12,389 nucleotides of DNA. Source: JBFFSQ01 sp041572275 (lineage in GTDB: Bacteria; Pseudomonadota; Gammaproteobacteria; SZUA-229). The DNA lies in the NCBI GenBank assembly GCA_041572275.1, contig JBFFSQ010000077.1, forward strand, positions 1 through 12,389, read 5' to 3'. Numbering within the stretch: the stretch's first letter is position 1; each line of letters begins with the position of its first letter. Of this stretch, positions 1 through 7,880 are shown one piece after another. Below the pieces are notes generated by a model. That model did not search any database, had not been told where the DNA came from, and saw only the letters and a program-made list of their open reading frames with translations. The position numbers were made by a program, and so were the translations under genes.

Positions 1-220
1 ATATTGTGTTCTCTGAGTAAAATACCACAAGATATTGTGTTTTTGAAAGTCGTAATCACAAGAAAAATAACTTGCAAATAGATAAACCGCGACAGAATGG
101 GGTTTACAGAGAGATATTTTTTTTGTCTCACGGATGAGCGGTATTAATTTTGTTACATAGAGGAAATGCTGTATCGACAATCAACGCAATCTGACAGGGG
201 CTTTGATAGAATTAAGTTAA
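1..220. other. Non-coding leader upstream of the APC permease gene
   Basis: This AT-rich stretch contains no convincing gene. A 10-bp direct repeat (ATATTGTGTT) occurs at 1-10 and 32-41. An inverted repeat, CACAA-N4-TTGTG, lies at 26-39 and could be a small operator. A TAGAAT hexamer at 207-212 resembles a -10 element but has no acceptable -35 at the right distance, and it sits very close to the start codon. I therefore do not assign a promoter. The upstream gene, if any, lies outside the window. Confidence 0.4.
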
Positions 221-1444
221 ATGGACAACCACAATAACAAGCTCAAGCGTAGTCTGTCATTACCGATGATTACCTTCTATGGTCTGGGCAATATCCTCGG
301 TGCAGGGATTTATGTACTGATTGGCAAGGTCGCCGGTGAGGCCGGGTATTTCGCACCGCTGGCTTTTCTCATCGCCTCTGTTATTGCCGCACTCTCGGCG
401 TTTACCTATGCTGAATTATCTGCCCGTTACCCGGTGAGTGCCGGTGTTGCTGTATTTATTTATGAAGGTTTTAACATCCAGCAGCTGTCGGTGCTGGTTG
501 GTGTGTTGATTACCCTGGCCGGTATTGTTTCTGCCGCTGCCCTCGCGCATGGTTTTGCCGGTTATGTGCAGGTGTTTGTCGACATGCCATCGTGGCTGAT
601 TATTCTATTGATACTCAGTTTACTGGGTACCCTGGCCATCTGGGGTATTAGTGAATCGGTGGCTGTGGCCTCGGTGTTTACCTTGCTGGAAATAGCGGGT
701 TTGGTAATGATCATCGTCGTGGGTGCCGATCGGCTGCCAGAGATTACCACGATCATACAACACCAGCAGGCATCCATGGGTGTGATTCCCTGGGCCGGTA
801 TTTTTTCGGCGTCTTTCCTGGCGTTTTATGCCTATATCGGTTTTGAGGATATGGTCAATGTGGCGGAGGAGGTCAAGGACCCGCAGCGGAATATGCCGCG
901 AGCCATTTTGTTATGTGTCGTCATCTCTTCGATTCTGTATGCGGCCGTCACCATCGTCGCCATTCTGGTGATACCACCGGAACAACTGAGCCAGAGTCAT
1001 GCGCCCCTGGCTGATGTCTATGTAGCGGCCACCGGCAGAACCCCGGTGGTGATCAGTTTTATCGGTATCTTTGCTGTGATAAATGGCTCGCTGATCCAGA
1101 TTATTATGGCCTCACGCCTGGTATATGGCATGGCGCGAAAACGCTGGTTACCCGGAGTGTTGTCTCGGGTACATGGAAGAACTCAGACCCCAATCAATAG
1201 CACGCTGCTGGTTGTGTCTCTGGTGCTCTTCTTTGCTCTGGTGCTAAACCTGGTGGCGCTGGCTGAACTCACCAGTTATCTGGTGCTGGTGGTGTTTTCG
1301 CTGGTTAATTTATCACTGATTCGAATTAAGGATAATCACGTGCATCCTGAGGGCGTACGCGTATATTCAAAGTGGTTACCGGTTGCGGGTTTTATATCGG
1401 CGTTTAGTTTTTTATTGATTGAATTGTATGCCTTGATTATTTGA
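221..1444 (+). CDS. APC-superfamily amino acid/polyamine-type permease
   Basis: This is a predicted inner-membrane secondary transporter of 407 residues, almost entirely hydrophobic, with about 11-12 membrane segments. The N-terminus has the APC hallmark: a short polar tail, then a first helix broken by the glycine-rich GAGIY motif at residues 27-31, which in this fold forms part of the substrate site. A conserved GFEDM motif begins near residue 208 and is followed by a polar loop with EEVKDPQRNMPRA, typical of the helix 6-7 region. RLVYGMARKRWLP later in the protein is also typical of the family. Substrate cannot be read from sequence: amino acids, polyamines or related amines are possible. 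The length is slightly short for the family but no core segment is obviously missing. The ATG at 221 is kept because family similarity begins within ten residues of it, although no clear ribosome binding site precedes it. The adaptor gene of the ABC system starts 25 bp downstream, so co-transcription is likely. Confidence 0.88.
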   Translation: MDNHNNKLKRSLSLPMITFYGLGNILGAGIYVLIGKVAGEAGYFAPLAFLIASVIAALSAFTYAELSARYPVSAGVAVFIYEGFNIQQLSVLVGVLITLAGIVSAAALAHGFAGYVQVFVDMPSWLIILLILSLLGTLAIWGISESVAVASVFTLLEIAGLVMIIVVGADRLPEITTIIQHQQASMGVIPWAGIFSASFLAFYAYIGFEDMVNVAEEVKDPQRNMPRAILLCVVISSILYAAVTIVAILVIPPEQLSQSHAPLADVYVAATGRTPVVISFIGIFAVINGSLIQIIMASRLVYGMARKRWLPGVLSRVHGRTQTPINSTLLVVSLVLFFALVLNLVALAELTSYLVLVVFSLVNLSLIRIKDNHVHPEGVRVYSKWLPVAGFISAFSFLLIELYALII

Positions 1445-1457
1445 ATACAGATTGAGT

Positions 1458-1463
1458 AAAGGA
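1458..1463 (+). promoter_or_regulatory. Ribosome binding site fixing the adaptor start
   Basis: AAAGGA lies 6 nt before ATG 1470. It supports that ATG over the in-frame TTG at 1452, which would place this site inside the coding sequence. Confidence 0.6.
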
Positions 1464-1469
1464 CCTAGC

Positions 1470-2627
1470 ATGATTAAGCGCAATAGACATTTGCTGATAT
1501 TTGTCGCCATTGTGGCGGTGATTGTGTTGATATTGTTATTCAGTACACGGGCCAAACCGGTGAAGGTACTGGTTCAAGCGGTGGAGATGGGTTCAATAGA
1601 AGAAACCGTGGCCAACACCCGGGCCGGTACCGTGAAGCCCTGTCGCCGAGCGCAGATGTCGCCAGCCATGGGTGGCCAGATCGCCAGTTTAATGATTAAG
1701 GAAGGCGATACGGTTGAGCAGGGCAGCGTATTGTTAAGTCTGTGGAACGATGATTTACAGGCCGAAGTGGTGCTGGCCCGCTCGGAAGCAAAAGCGGCCA
1801 AAGCTCGGGCTGAAAGCGTCTGTGTGCAGGCGGATATTGCCGAGAAAAATGCCCGGCGTAAAACTGAACTCAGAAAAACCAAAGCCATTTCTGAAGAACT
1901 GGTGGAGCAGGCTGTTGGCGCGGCAAAATCCCAGCGGGCTGATTGTGTGGCCGCACGGACCTCGGCTCTGGTTAGCGATGAACGTGTCGGTGTCGTCGAA
2001 GCGACTCTTGAACGTACGCTGTTAAAAGCCCCGTTTACTGGCGTGATTGTCGAGGTGAATGGTGAAATCGGCGAATACGTGACGCCATCTCCACCGGGAA
2101 TCCCGACTTTGCCGGCCGTCGATATGGTGGATCGTTCCTGTTTCTATGTGACCGCACCTATTGATGAAGTTGATGCGCCGGAAATTCAAGTCGATATGCT
2201 GGCACGTATCAGTCTGGATGCGTTCAAGGATCGACGTTTTCCAGCCCGGGTTCGTCGTATTGCAGATTATGTTCTTGATCGTGAAAAGCAGGCACGTACT
2301 GTTGATATCGAAGTGATGTTTGTTAATCCCGAGGATATGGCAGACATGCTGCCAGGCTATAGTGCTGATGCTGAAGTGATTTTACGAACACAGGATCAGG
2401 TGTTACGGGTGCCGACTGAAGCGGTCATCGATAAACAACAGGTGTATATTTTTAATACAGCCGACTCGACACTGGAATTACGCGATGTGGTTACGGGTTT
2501 ATCGAATTGGGATCTGACCGAAATTACCCAGGGCGTTGAGCAGGGTGAACTGGTGGTGACCACGGTTGATCGCAAGGGCGTGGAAGATGGCGCGCTGGCT
2601 GTCATCGAGCAAGCGACAGGCCGATGA
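1470..2627 (+). CDS. Periplasmic adaptor subunit (HlyD/MacA-like membrane fusion protein) of an ABC exporter
   Basis: This adaptor would link an inner-membrane ABC permease to an outer-membrane channel. I place the start at ATG 1470 (385 residues), because an AAAGGA ribosome binding site (1458-1463) sits 6 nt upstream. A TTG at 1452 would add six residues but has no such site. Domains in order: an N-terminal membrane anchor (about 8-26), a first beta-barrel/lipoyl half with a GG-I--L-IKEGD-V--G pattern (about 67-85), an alpha-helical hairpin (about 96-180), a second lipoyl half (LLKAPFTGVI), then beta-barrel and membrane-proximal domains. At the hairpin tip R130, L134 and S141 match the RxxxLxxxxxxS pattern of adaptors that contact TolC-like channels. 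Exactly four cysteines occur (C58, C118, C159, C224). C118 and C159 lie about 20 residues either side of the hairpin turn. The stop overlaps the ATPase start (ATGA). Substrate is unknown; MacA-like is a structural description only. Confidence 0.88.
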   Translation: MIKRNRHLLIFVAIVAVIVLILLFSTRAKPVKVLVQAVEMGSIEETVANTRAGTVKPCRRAQMSPAMGGQIASLMIKEGDTVEQGSVLLSLWNDDLQAEVVLARSEAKAAKARAESVCVQADIAEKNARRKTELRKTKAISEELVEQAVGAAKSQRADCVAARTSALVSDERVGVVEATLERTLLKAPFTGVIVEVNGEIGEYVTPSPPGIPTLPAVDMVDRSCFYVTAPIDEVDAPEIQVDMLARISLDAFKDRRFPARVRRIADYVLDREKQARTVDIEVMFVNPEDMADMLPGYSADAEVILRTQDQVLRVPTEAVIDKQQVYIFNTADSTLELRDVVTGLSNWDLTEITQGVEQGELVVTTVDRKGVEDGALAVIEQATGR

Positions 2628-3286
2628 TAAAACTGAATCATATTAGTCGTACCTTTAAAGTCGGTGATGAGCTGGTGCATGGCCTGGATGATGTTAGCCT
2701 CGAAATTCAGGATGGGGATTATCTGTCGATCATGGGGCCTTCCGGTTCCGGTAAATCTACTTTGTTGAATGTACTGGGTTTGCTGGATCGACCGGATGCC
2801 GGTGATTATTTTCTCAATGGCGATAATGTTACCCAGTTAACTGAACTGGAGCAGGCCCGGGTCCGGCGTGAAAAAATTGGATTTGTATTTCAGACCTTTC
2901 ATCTGGTGCCACGATTAACAGCTGCTGAGAATATTGCATTACCCCTTACCCTTGCAGGCGTTGACCACGACGAACGTGATCAACGGGTGCAAGATGTGCT
3001 GGCTGCATTAAACCTGACAGATCGCAGTCACCATCGACCGGATCAGTTGTCCGGTGGTCAGCGTCAACGGGTGGCTATAGCCCGTGCAGTCGTAACAAAA
3101 CCGGTTTTGCTGCTGGCCGATGAACCTACCGGTAATCTCGACCATGCTTCTGGTATTGATGTTATCAATATTCTGGAACAGCTGAATGAGCAGGGCATTA
3201 CCCTGTTGCTGGTGACCCATGACACTGAACTGGGTCGTCGTGCAAGCCGTATCATTCATATGGTCGATGGCAAGGTACTGCCGTAA
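2624..3286 (+). CDS. ABC transporter ATP-binding subunit (MacB/LolD type)
   Basis: This 220-residue cytoplasmic ATPase would power the adjacent MacB-like permeases. All nucleotide-binding motifs are present: Walker A GPSGSGKST at 38-46, Q-loop Q90, signature LSGGQ at 142-146, Walker B ending in D166 with catalytic E167, the NLD D-loop at 171-173, and switch H199. Length and the order of motifs fit the LolD/MacB/FtsE group, in which the ATPase drives mechanotransmission by FtsX-fold permeases rather than direct transmembrane passage. It is a free-standing subunit here, whereas classical MacB fuses the ATPase to its permease. The ATG overlaps the adaptor stop as ATGA, and the stop overlaps the first permease start as TAATG, so translational coupling is likely. 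It looks catalytically intact. LolD itself is an alternative label, but the adaptor next door argues for an exporter. Confidence 0.93.
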   Translation: MIKLNHISRTFKVGDELVHGLDDVSLEIQDGDYLSIMGPSGSGKSTLLNVLGLLDRPDAGDYFLNGDNVTQLTELEQARVRREKIGFVFQTFHLVPRLTAAENIALPLTLAGVDHDERDQRVQDVLAALNLTDRSHHRPDQLSGGQRQRVAIARAVVTKPVLLLADEPTGNLDHASGIDVINILEQLNEQGITLLLVTHDTELGRRASRIIHMVDGKVLP

Positions 3287-4494
3287 TGCGACTCAATGAC
3301 ATCGTGCAATTTGCCTTCCATGCCATGCAGGGCTATCGCACGCGAACTTATTTAATGTTACTGGCGATGGCTATTGGTGTGGCATCGGTGGTGTTACTGA
3401 CATCACTTGGTGAAGGCGCGCGTCTCTATGTGACTCAGCAGTTTTCGTCTCTGGGTACCAATTTATTAATTATTTTACCGGGACGTTCAGAAACCACCGG
3501 TGGTGCGCCGCCGATGATGGGAGAAACGCCCAGGGATTTAACATTACAGGATGTTCAGGCTATGCAGCGCAGTCGGCATATCCGGCAATTGGCACCCATT
3601 GTAGTGGGCGCAGCACCGGTGTCCTATCGTCAACTGGAACGCGAAGTGATGATTCTGGGTTCGACCGCTAGCCTGTTGCCAGTGCGTCAGTTAACTCTGT
3701 CCCGTGGTCAGTTTTTACCCGAACTGGAAATAACACGAGCCTACCCTGTCTGTGTTCTGGGCTACACACTCTACAAGGAATTGTTTGGTATAGCATCGCC
3801 TCTTGGGGAGTGGATCAGGGTTAATGAATACCGTTGCCGAGTGATTGGTGTCTTAGATGAAGAGGGTATGTCTCTGGGTATGGATATGGGGGATGTCCTG
3901 ATCATGCCAGTGGCTTCAGCTCAAACGCTTTTCAATGTGAATTCAGTGTTTCGTGTGCTCATTGAAGCGCGTGGTGCTGATGTGATGGAAAAAGCAAAGC
4001 AGGATGTACTTGAGACAATTCGTGCCCGGCATGATGGCGAAGATGATATTACGGTATTGTCACAGGATGCCCTGTTAAGTACGTTTGATCGGATTTTTTC
4101 GGCATTGACCTATTCACTGGGAGGAATAGCCGCTATTAGTTTGCTAGTGGCTGGCATCATGATCATGAATGTGATGCTGGTAGCAGTAGCCCAAAGAACT
4201 TCAGAAATTGGTTTGTTGAAAGCATTAGGCTCACCTCGCCAGCAGATCTTGATGTTGTTTCTAACTGAGTCTGCCTTTTTGTCCATTATTGGGGCTATGT
4301 TCGGGTTACTCATTGGCCTGGGCGGAAATTGGGTCTTGCAACAATATTTCCCGGACTTTCCGTTTCAAGCGCCGAACTGGGCCTTATGGGCTGCAGTAGG
4401 TGTTGCTGTAACAACCGGTTTGGTGTTTGGTCTGTTACCTGCCCGACGAGCAGCTGAACTTGATCCGGTTCAGGCTTTATCAGGTCAGTCGTAA
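3286..4494 (+). CDS. MacB/FtsX-fold ABC transporter permease, first copy
   Basis: This 402-residue membrane protein has the four-helix layout of type VII ABC permeases. Helix 1 is at about 21-40, followed by a large periplasmic domain (about 45-270, MacB periplasmic core type). Helices 2, 3 and 4 lie near 272-297, 321-345 and 365-390. Family signatures are GEG just after helix 1, RTSEIGLLKALG after helix 2 (the coupling region that contacts the ATPase), and a C-terminal PARRAAELDPVQAL motif. It is clearly homologous along its length to the permease encoded immediately downstream, so the two probably form a heterodimer sharing the single ATPase. An AAGG at 3272-3275 may help initiation, and the start overlaps the ATPase stop by one base. 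Nothing suggests damage. Substrate is unknown; peptides, antibiotics, lipids or lipoproteins are all transported by relatives. Confidence 0.9.
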   Translation: MRLNDIVQFAFHAMQGYRTRTYLMLLAMAIGVASVVLLTSLGEGARLYVTQQFSSLGTNLLIILPGRSETTGGAPPMMGETPRDLTLQDVQAMQRSRHIRQLAPIVVGAAPVSYRQLEREVMILGSTASLLPVRQLTLSRGQFLPELEITRAYPVCVLGYTLYKELFGIASPLGEWIRVNEYRCRVIGVLDEEGMSLGMDMGDVLIMPVASAQTLFNVNSVFRVLIEARGADVMEKAKQDVLETIRARHDGEDDITVLSQDALLSTFDRIFSALTYSLGGIAAISLLVAGIMIMNVMLVAVAQRTSEIGLLKALGSPRQQILMLFLTESAFLSIIGAMFGLLIGLGGNWVLQQYFPDFPFQAPNWALWAAVGVAVTTGLVFGLLPARRAAELDPVQALSGQS

Positions 4495-5693
4495 TGTTTA
4501 TTAAGGATCTAATTAACTTGTCTTTCAGTGCCGTTCGCTCAAGGCGCTTACGTAGTGGTCTGACTGCGCTGGGTATAGCCGTGGGTATTGCCGCGGTGGT
4601 GTTACTGACCTCTATGGGTGAAGGTCTGCATCGTTTCGTACTGGCCGAATTCAGTCAGTTTGGGACTAATCTGATTGGTATTACACCGGGTAAGGCTACC
4701 ACACATGGCATGTCTGGAGCGGTGATGAGTAATGTTCGTCCTTTGTCACTGGATGATGTGGAAGCAGTGCGTCAATTGCCCCAGGTTATTGCTGCGTTTC
4801 CTATGATTCAAGGTAATGCGGCTGTAGAGGCGAAACGACTTCAGCGCCGGACAACCATCTTTGGTGTGGGACCCGATTTACCTAAAGTCTGGAAGATCAA
4901 ACTCGCAGCAGGTCAATTTTTACCCGATGACGACCCACGTAGCGCACGCTCTTTTATAGTTCTTGGCAGTCGTGTGAAACAGGAGTTGTTTGGCGCAGCT
5001 ATCCCGTTGGGAGAATTAGTCCGAGTTGGTGGCTCACGGTTTCGTGTTATTGGCGTTATGGAATCCAAGGGGCAGATGTTGGGATTTGATCTGGATGATG
5101 CGGTCTATATTCCGGCAGCTAAGTCCATGGAGTTATTCAATCGTGAAAGCCTGATGGAAATCGATGTGCTGTACAAAAGTAATGTCGATGCTAATTTAGT
5201 CAGCGAAAAACTTAAACAAGTTTTAATGGCGCGTCACGGTGAAGAGGATTTCACCATTGTCACCCAGGAACAAATGCTGGAAGTCTTAAATTCAGTGCTG
5301 GATGTGCTGACATTTGCTGTAGGTGCGCTGGGAGGGATTTCCCTGGTTGTGGGTGGGGTAGGCATATTGACCATCATGACGATTGCGGTGAAAGAGCGGA
5401 CTTCTGAGATTGGGTTACTTACAGCGCTAGGTGCCGAGCGCCATCAGGTGTTGGTTCTGTTTTTAAGTGAAGCCATCTTGTTGTCAGCTTTAGGTGGCGT
5501 ATTTGGCCTGTTTCTGGGCTGGTCGATTGCTGAGTTGATACATTTTGTCGTGCCGATGATACCGGTACACACCTCATGGTATTTTGTACTGCTGGCCGAG
5601 GCACTGGCGGTACTGGTGGGTTTGTTAGCGGGTGTCGTTCCTGCCAGGCGTGCAGCCAATATGAACCCGGTTGATGCGCTTCGTTCGGAATAA
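4494..5693 (+). CDS. MacB/FtsX-fold ABC transporter permease, second copy
   Basis: This 399-residue protein is a paralogue of the preceding permease, with the same architecture: helix 1 at about 20-41, a large periplasmic core domain, and helices near 273-298, 318-345 and 363-388. Shared signatures are GEG after helix 1, RTSEIGLLTALG after helix 2, and a terminal PARRAANMNPVDALR motif. Side by side, the helix 1 regions of the two proteins are nearly interchangeable (VVLLTS-GEG, then -GTNL), which points to an old tandem duplication. The periplasmic domains differ more, as expected if each contributes different contacts to substrate or adaptor. The start overlaps the previous stop (TAATG). The gene ends the ABC run. 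No strong terminator follows before the phoB promoter, so some read-through into phoB is possible. Confidence 0.9.
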   Translation: MFIKDLINLSFSAVRSRRLRSGLTALGIAVGIAAVVLLTSMGEGLHRFVLAEFSQFGTNLIGITPGKATTHGMSGAVMSNVRPLSLDDVEAVRQLPQVIAAFPMIQGNAAVEAKRLQRRTTIFGVGPDLPKVWKIKLAAGQFLPDDDPRSARSFIVLGSRVKQELFGAAIPLGELVRVGGSRFRVIGVMESKGQMLGFDLDDAVYIPAAKSMELFNRESLMEIDVLYKSNVDANLVSEKLKQVLMARHGEEDFTIVTQEQMLEVLNSVLDVLTFAVGALGGISLVVGGVGILTIMTIAVKERTSEIGLLTALGAERHQVLVLFLSEAILLSALGGVFGLFLGWSIAELIHFVVPMIPVHTSWYFVLLAEALAVLVGLLAGVVPARRAANMNPVDALRSE

Positions 5694-5736
5694 GCTCACG
5701 GCTTGATTGCAGCCCTGTTTATCACGAAAATGACGG

Positions 5737-5770
5737 ATGTCATAAAATGGTCATAATTTCGTAATCTAAT
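5737..5770 (+). promoter_or_regulatory. Pho box and -10 element upstream of phoB
   Basis: Three 7-bp units recur every 11 bp: ATGTCAT (5737-5743), TGGTCAT (5748-5754) and TCGTAAT (5759-5765), the first two separated by AAAA. They resemble the known PhoB half-site CTGTCAT/CTGTAAC. A TCTAAT hexamer at 5765-5770 begins 10 bp after TGGTCAT and overlaps the third unit by one base. There is no good -35, as expected for a PhoB-activated promoter. The predicted +1 is near 5777, giving a leader of about 28 nt. This implies that PhoB activates its own operon. Confidence 0.78.
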
Positions 5771-5804
5771 ACCGGGTATTGGCAATACATGAGATCATAG
5801 TGAT

Positions 5805-6491
5805 ATGAGTGGAAAAACGGTCCTCGTTGTAGAGGATGATCATGATATTCGGGATATGCTGGTGTTTTCTTTACAGAGAGCAGGCTATGTTGTTATTGAA
5901 ACCGAAGACGCTGAAACTGCGTTAGATAAGTTAGGTGCATTGCTGCCAGATATTATGCTGGTCGACTGGATGCTGCCGGGGATGGATGGGCCTGAGTTGG
6001 TGCGTCGTATTCGACGCGATGAGCTGGTGCAGAATATTCCGGTAATTATGCTCACCGCGCGTGGCGAAGAGACCGATAAGCTCCAGGGTTTCGACACCGG
6101 TGTCGATGACTTTGTGACCAAGCCTTTTTCGCCCAAAGAATTGCTGGCCAGAATGAAGGCTTTGTTGCGCCGCAGCGGTAATGATGAAGGGGAAATCCTG
6201 CAGATTAAAAACCTGTGTTTGAATACTCAGGCCCATCGTTTGACGGTGGCTGATGAGTCGATTCAAACCGGGCCGACTGAATTCAAACTGCTTGAGTTCT
6301 TTATGAAGCATCAGGACCGCGTGTATAGCCGGGAACAATTGCTCGACCTGGTCTGGGGACGCAATGTATATGTTGAAGAGCGAACTGTGGATGTACATAT
6401 TCTACGCCTGCGAAAACTGCTTGCGCCCTATGGCTATGATAAGCTTGTGCAAACGGTTCGCGGTGCCGGTTACCGCTTCTCAATCACGTAA
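5805..6491 (+). CDS. phoB: Phosphate regulon response regulator PhoB
   Basis: This is a 228-residue OmpR/PhoB-family transcription factor. The receiver domain (about 4-120) carries the acidic pair E10/D11, phosphoacceptor D54 in the VDWMLPG context, T84 and K106 in TKPF. The C-terminal winged helix (about 130-226) includes the recognition-helix region VEERTVDVHILRLRKLL and the closing VRGAGYRFS. The D54 context and overall length match PhoB closely. Identity as PhoB rather than another OmpR-family member is supported by the Pho box at its own promoter and by the adjacent phoR and pst genes. Phosphorylated PhoB would bind the three Pho-box arrays in this window and activate phosphate uptake. 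A weak GAGA (5791-5794) precedes the ATG. An earlier ATG at 5789 runs into a stop after three codons. phoR follows after 29 bp. Confidence 0.96.
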   Translation: MSGKTVLVVEDDHDIRDMLVFSLQRAGYVVIETEDAETALDKLGALLPDIMLVDWMLPGMDGPELVRRIRRDELVQNIPVIMLTARGEETDKLQGFDTGVDDFVTKPFSPKELLARMKALLRRSGNDEGEILQIKNLCLNTQAHRLTVADESIQTGPTEFKLLEFFMKHQDRVYSREQLLDLVWGRNVYVEERTVDVHILRLRKLLAPYGYDKLVQTVRGAGYRFSIT

Positions 6492-6520
6492 GCTGTTGAT
6501 TTAGGTAAAAACGACTCCTC

Positions 6521-7846
6521 ATGTATCAATTCTGGAATACTGAATTCTGGCGACTCGCCGCCGCTGTTGCGGGCTTGTGGTTTATTGGATTGTTACTGGG
6601 GATACCGGTATGGGGGATCGTGGCCGGACTGTTGTTGTACATTTTCCAGCTGGTGCAACGTTTTCGTAAATTTGCCGACTGGGTTAGCCAGAAGCTGACA
6701 GAACCCGAAGAGTTCGGTGGCGCCTTCGATGAACTGGCGTTTCGCATCTATCGAATTCGTATGCGTAGCCGAAAGCGTAAAAAACGCATGTCTGAGCTGC
6801 TCAGGCGTTGGCAGGACACCTCAGGTGTACTACCGGATGCCGCTGTGTTGCTGTCAACGGATGGCAATATCGCCTGGTTTAACCAGACCGCTTCCTCAAT
6901 GCTGGGTCTGAAGTCTTCAGACCAGGGCAAGCATATTGGTAATCTGCTCCGCAATCCCCGATTCATTCATTACCTGGTACAGGGCGATTATACTGAGCAT
7001 CTGGAAATTGTTTCTCCGCTGGATAACACCAAAACCTATAGCATACGGATAACCCCGTATGGCTCCGGCCAGCGTCTGATGCTGGTGTCCGATGTCACAC
7101 ATATTCAGCGGCTGATGACCATGCGGCGCGATTTTATTGCCAATGTGTCACATGAGTTACGTACCCCGTTGACGGTGATCATGGGCTATCTGGAAACACT
7201 CAAGGATGACGAAGAAGCTGACCTGGAGACACTGAAAACCTACCTGAGTCGTATTGAAACGCCGGCTTTAAGAATGAAATCCCTGGTCGAAGACCTGTTA
7301 CTGCTGTCTAAACTCGATACGGGGGCACCTAGTGCCGTTGATACCAGCTCCCGCATTAATGTGGCGGCCATGCTCAAGAATATCCAGACTGAGTCAGAGC
7401 AGTTAAGTCAGGGCAGACATGACATTCGTCTGGAGGCTGATTCGAATGTATTGCTTAAGGGTTCAGAAAAAGAAATACACAGTGCGTTTATCAACCTGGT
7501 CACCAATGCCATCCGCTATACACCGGATGGTGGTCATATTGTAATTCGCTGGTCAGCTGACAACGATGGTGCTCGTCTGTGTGTCAAAGATGACGGTCCG
7601 GGTATTCCTATCGAGCATATCCCGCGTCTAACTGAACGTTTCTATCGCATAGATGTGGGTCGTTCCAGATCAAGTGGTGGCACTGGGCTGGGCCTGGCTA
7701 TTGTGAAACAGGTATTACGTCGCCATGATGGTGAATTTACCATTGAGAGCGAAGTCGGCAAGGGTTCCGAGTTCTGTTGCGTATTTCCCATGGCTCGCAT
7801 CATTGTGAATAATCAGGCGGATACTGCCCAGGCGGTATCAGGCTAG
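6521..7846 (+). CDS. phoR: Phosphate regulon sensor histidine kinase PhoR
   Basis: This 441-residue inner-membrane kinase phosphorylates PhoB when phosphate is scarce. Two hydrophobic stretches near the N-terminus (about 10-26 and 29-45) form a short membrane hairpin with almost no periplasmic loop, as in E. coli PhoR, which senses the Pst transporter/PhoU state rather than phosphate directly. A strongly basic segment (RSRKRKKR, about 82-89) follows, then a PAS domain (about 100-195; LPDAAVLLSTDGNIAWFN). The dimerisation/phosphotransfer domain has the acceptor H211 in SHELRTPL. The ATP-binding domain has its N-box at about 325-334 (N329), DDGPGIP at 357-363 and the GGTGLGLAI lid region at 386-394. 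All catalytic motifs are intact. The ribosome binding site is weak (AGGT at 6503-6506, 14 nt away). It is most likely co-transcribed with phoB. Confidence 0.96.
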   Translation: MYQFWNTEFWRLAAAVAGLWFIGLLLGIPVWGIVAGLLLYIFQLVQRFRKFADWVSQKLTEPEEFGGAFDELAFRIYRIRMRSRKRKKRMSELLRRWQDTSGVLPDAAVLLSTDGNIAWFNQTASSMLGLKSSDQGKHIGNLLRNPRFIHYLVQGDYTEHLEIVSPLDNTKTYSIRITPYGSGQRLMLVSDVTHIQRLMTMRRDFIANVSHELRTPLTVIMGYLETLKDDEEADLETLKTYLSRIETPALRMKSLVEDLLLLSKLDTGAPSAVDTSSRINVAAMLKNIQTESEQLSQGRHDIRLEADSNVLLKGSEKEIHSAFINLVTNAIRYTPDGGHIVIRWSADNDGARLCVKDDGPGIPIEHIPRLTERFYRIDVGRSRSSGGTGLGLAIVKQVLRRHDGEFTIESEVGKGSEFCCVFPMARIIVNNQADTAQAVSG

Positions 7847-7880
7847 GTGCTGGCCTGAGTCAATGAGTGTATTATTTCAA

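Noticed and set aside
254..260. CTGTCAT inside the APC gene as a Pho box
   Set aside because: It is a single unit with no partner at 11 bp on either side, and it lies within codons of a conserved protein segment.
1452..1469. TTG 1452 as the adaptor start
   Set aside because: The AAAGGA site at 1458-1463 would lie inside the coding sequence and is ideally spaced for ATG 1470.
1750..2025. 91-codon overlapping + frame inside the adaptor gene
   Set aside because: It is out of frame with a well-supported adaptor and rich in Arg, Lys and Trp, as frame-shifted reads of such sequence usually are. It has no independent start signal.
5931..6398. 155-codon open frame on the - strand inside phoB
   Set aside because: It lies wholly opposite phoB, whose family motifs are intact in the + frame. 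The - strand translation shows no recognisable domain.
7838..7858. Hairpin TCAGGC/GCCTGA overlapping the phoR stop codon, a possible phoBR terminator
   Set aside because: The stem is 6 bp with a 9-nt loop and no T tract follows, so it is not a convincing intrinsic terminator.
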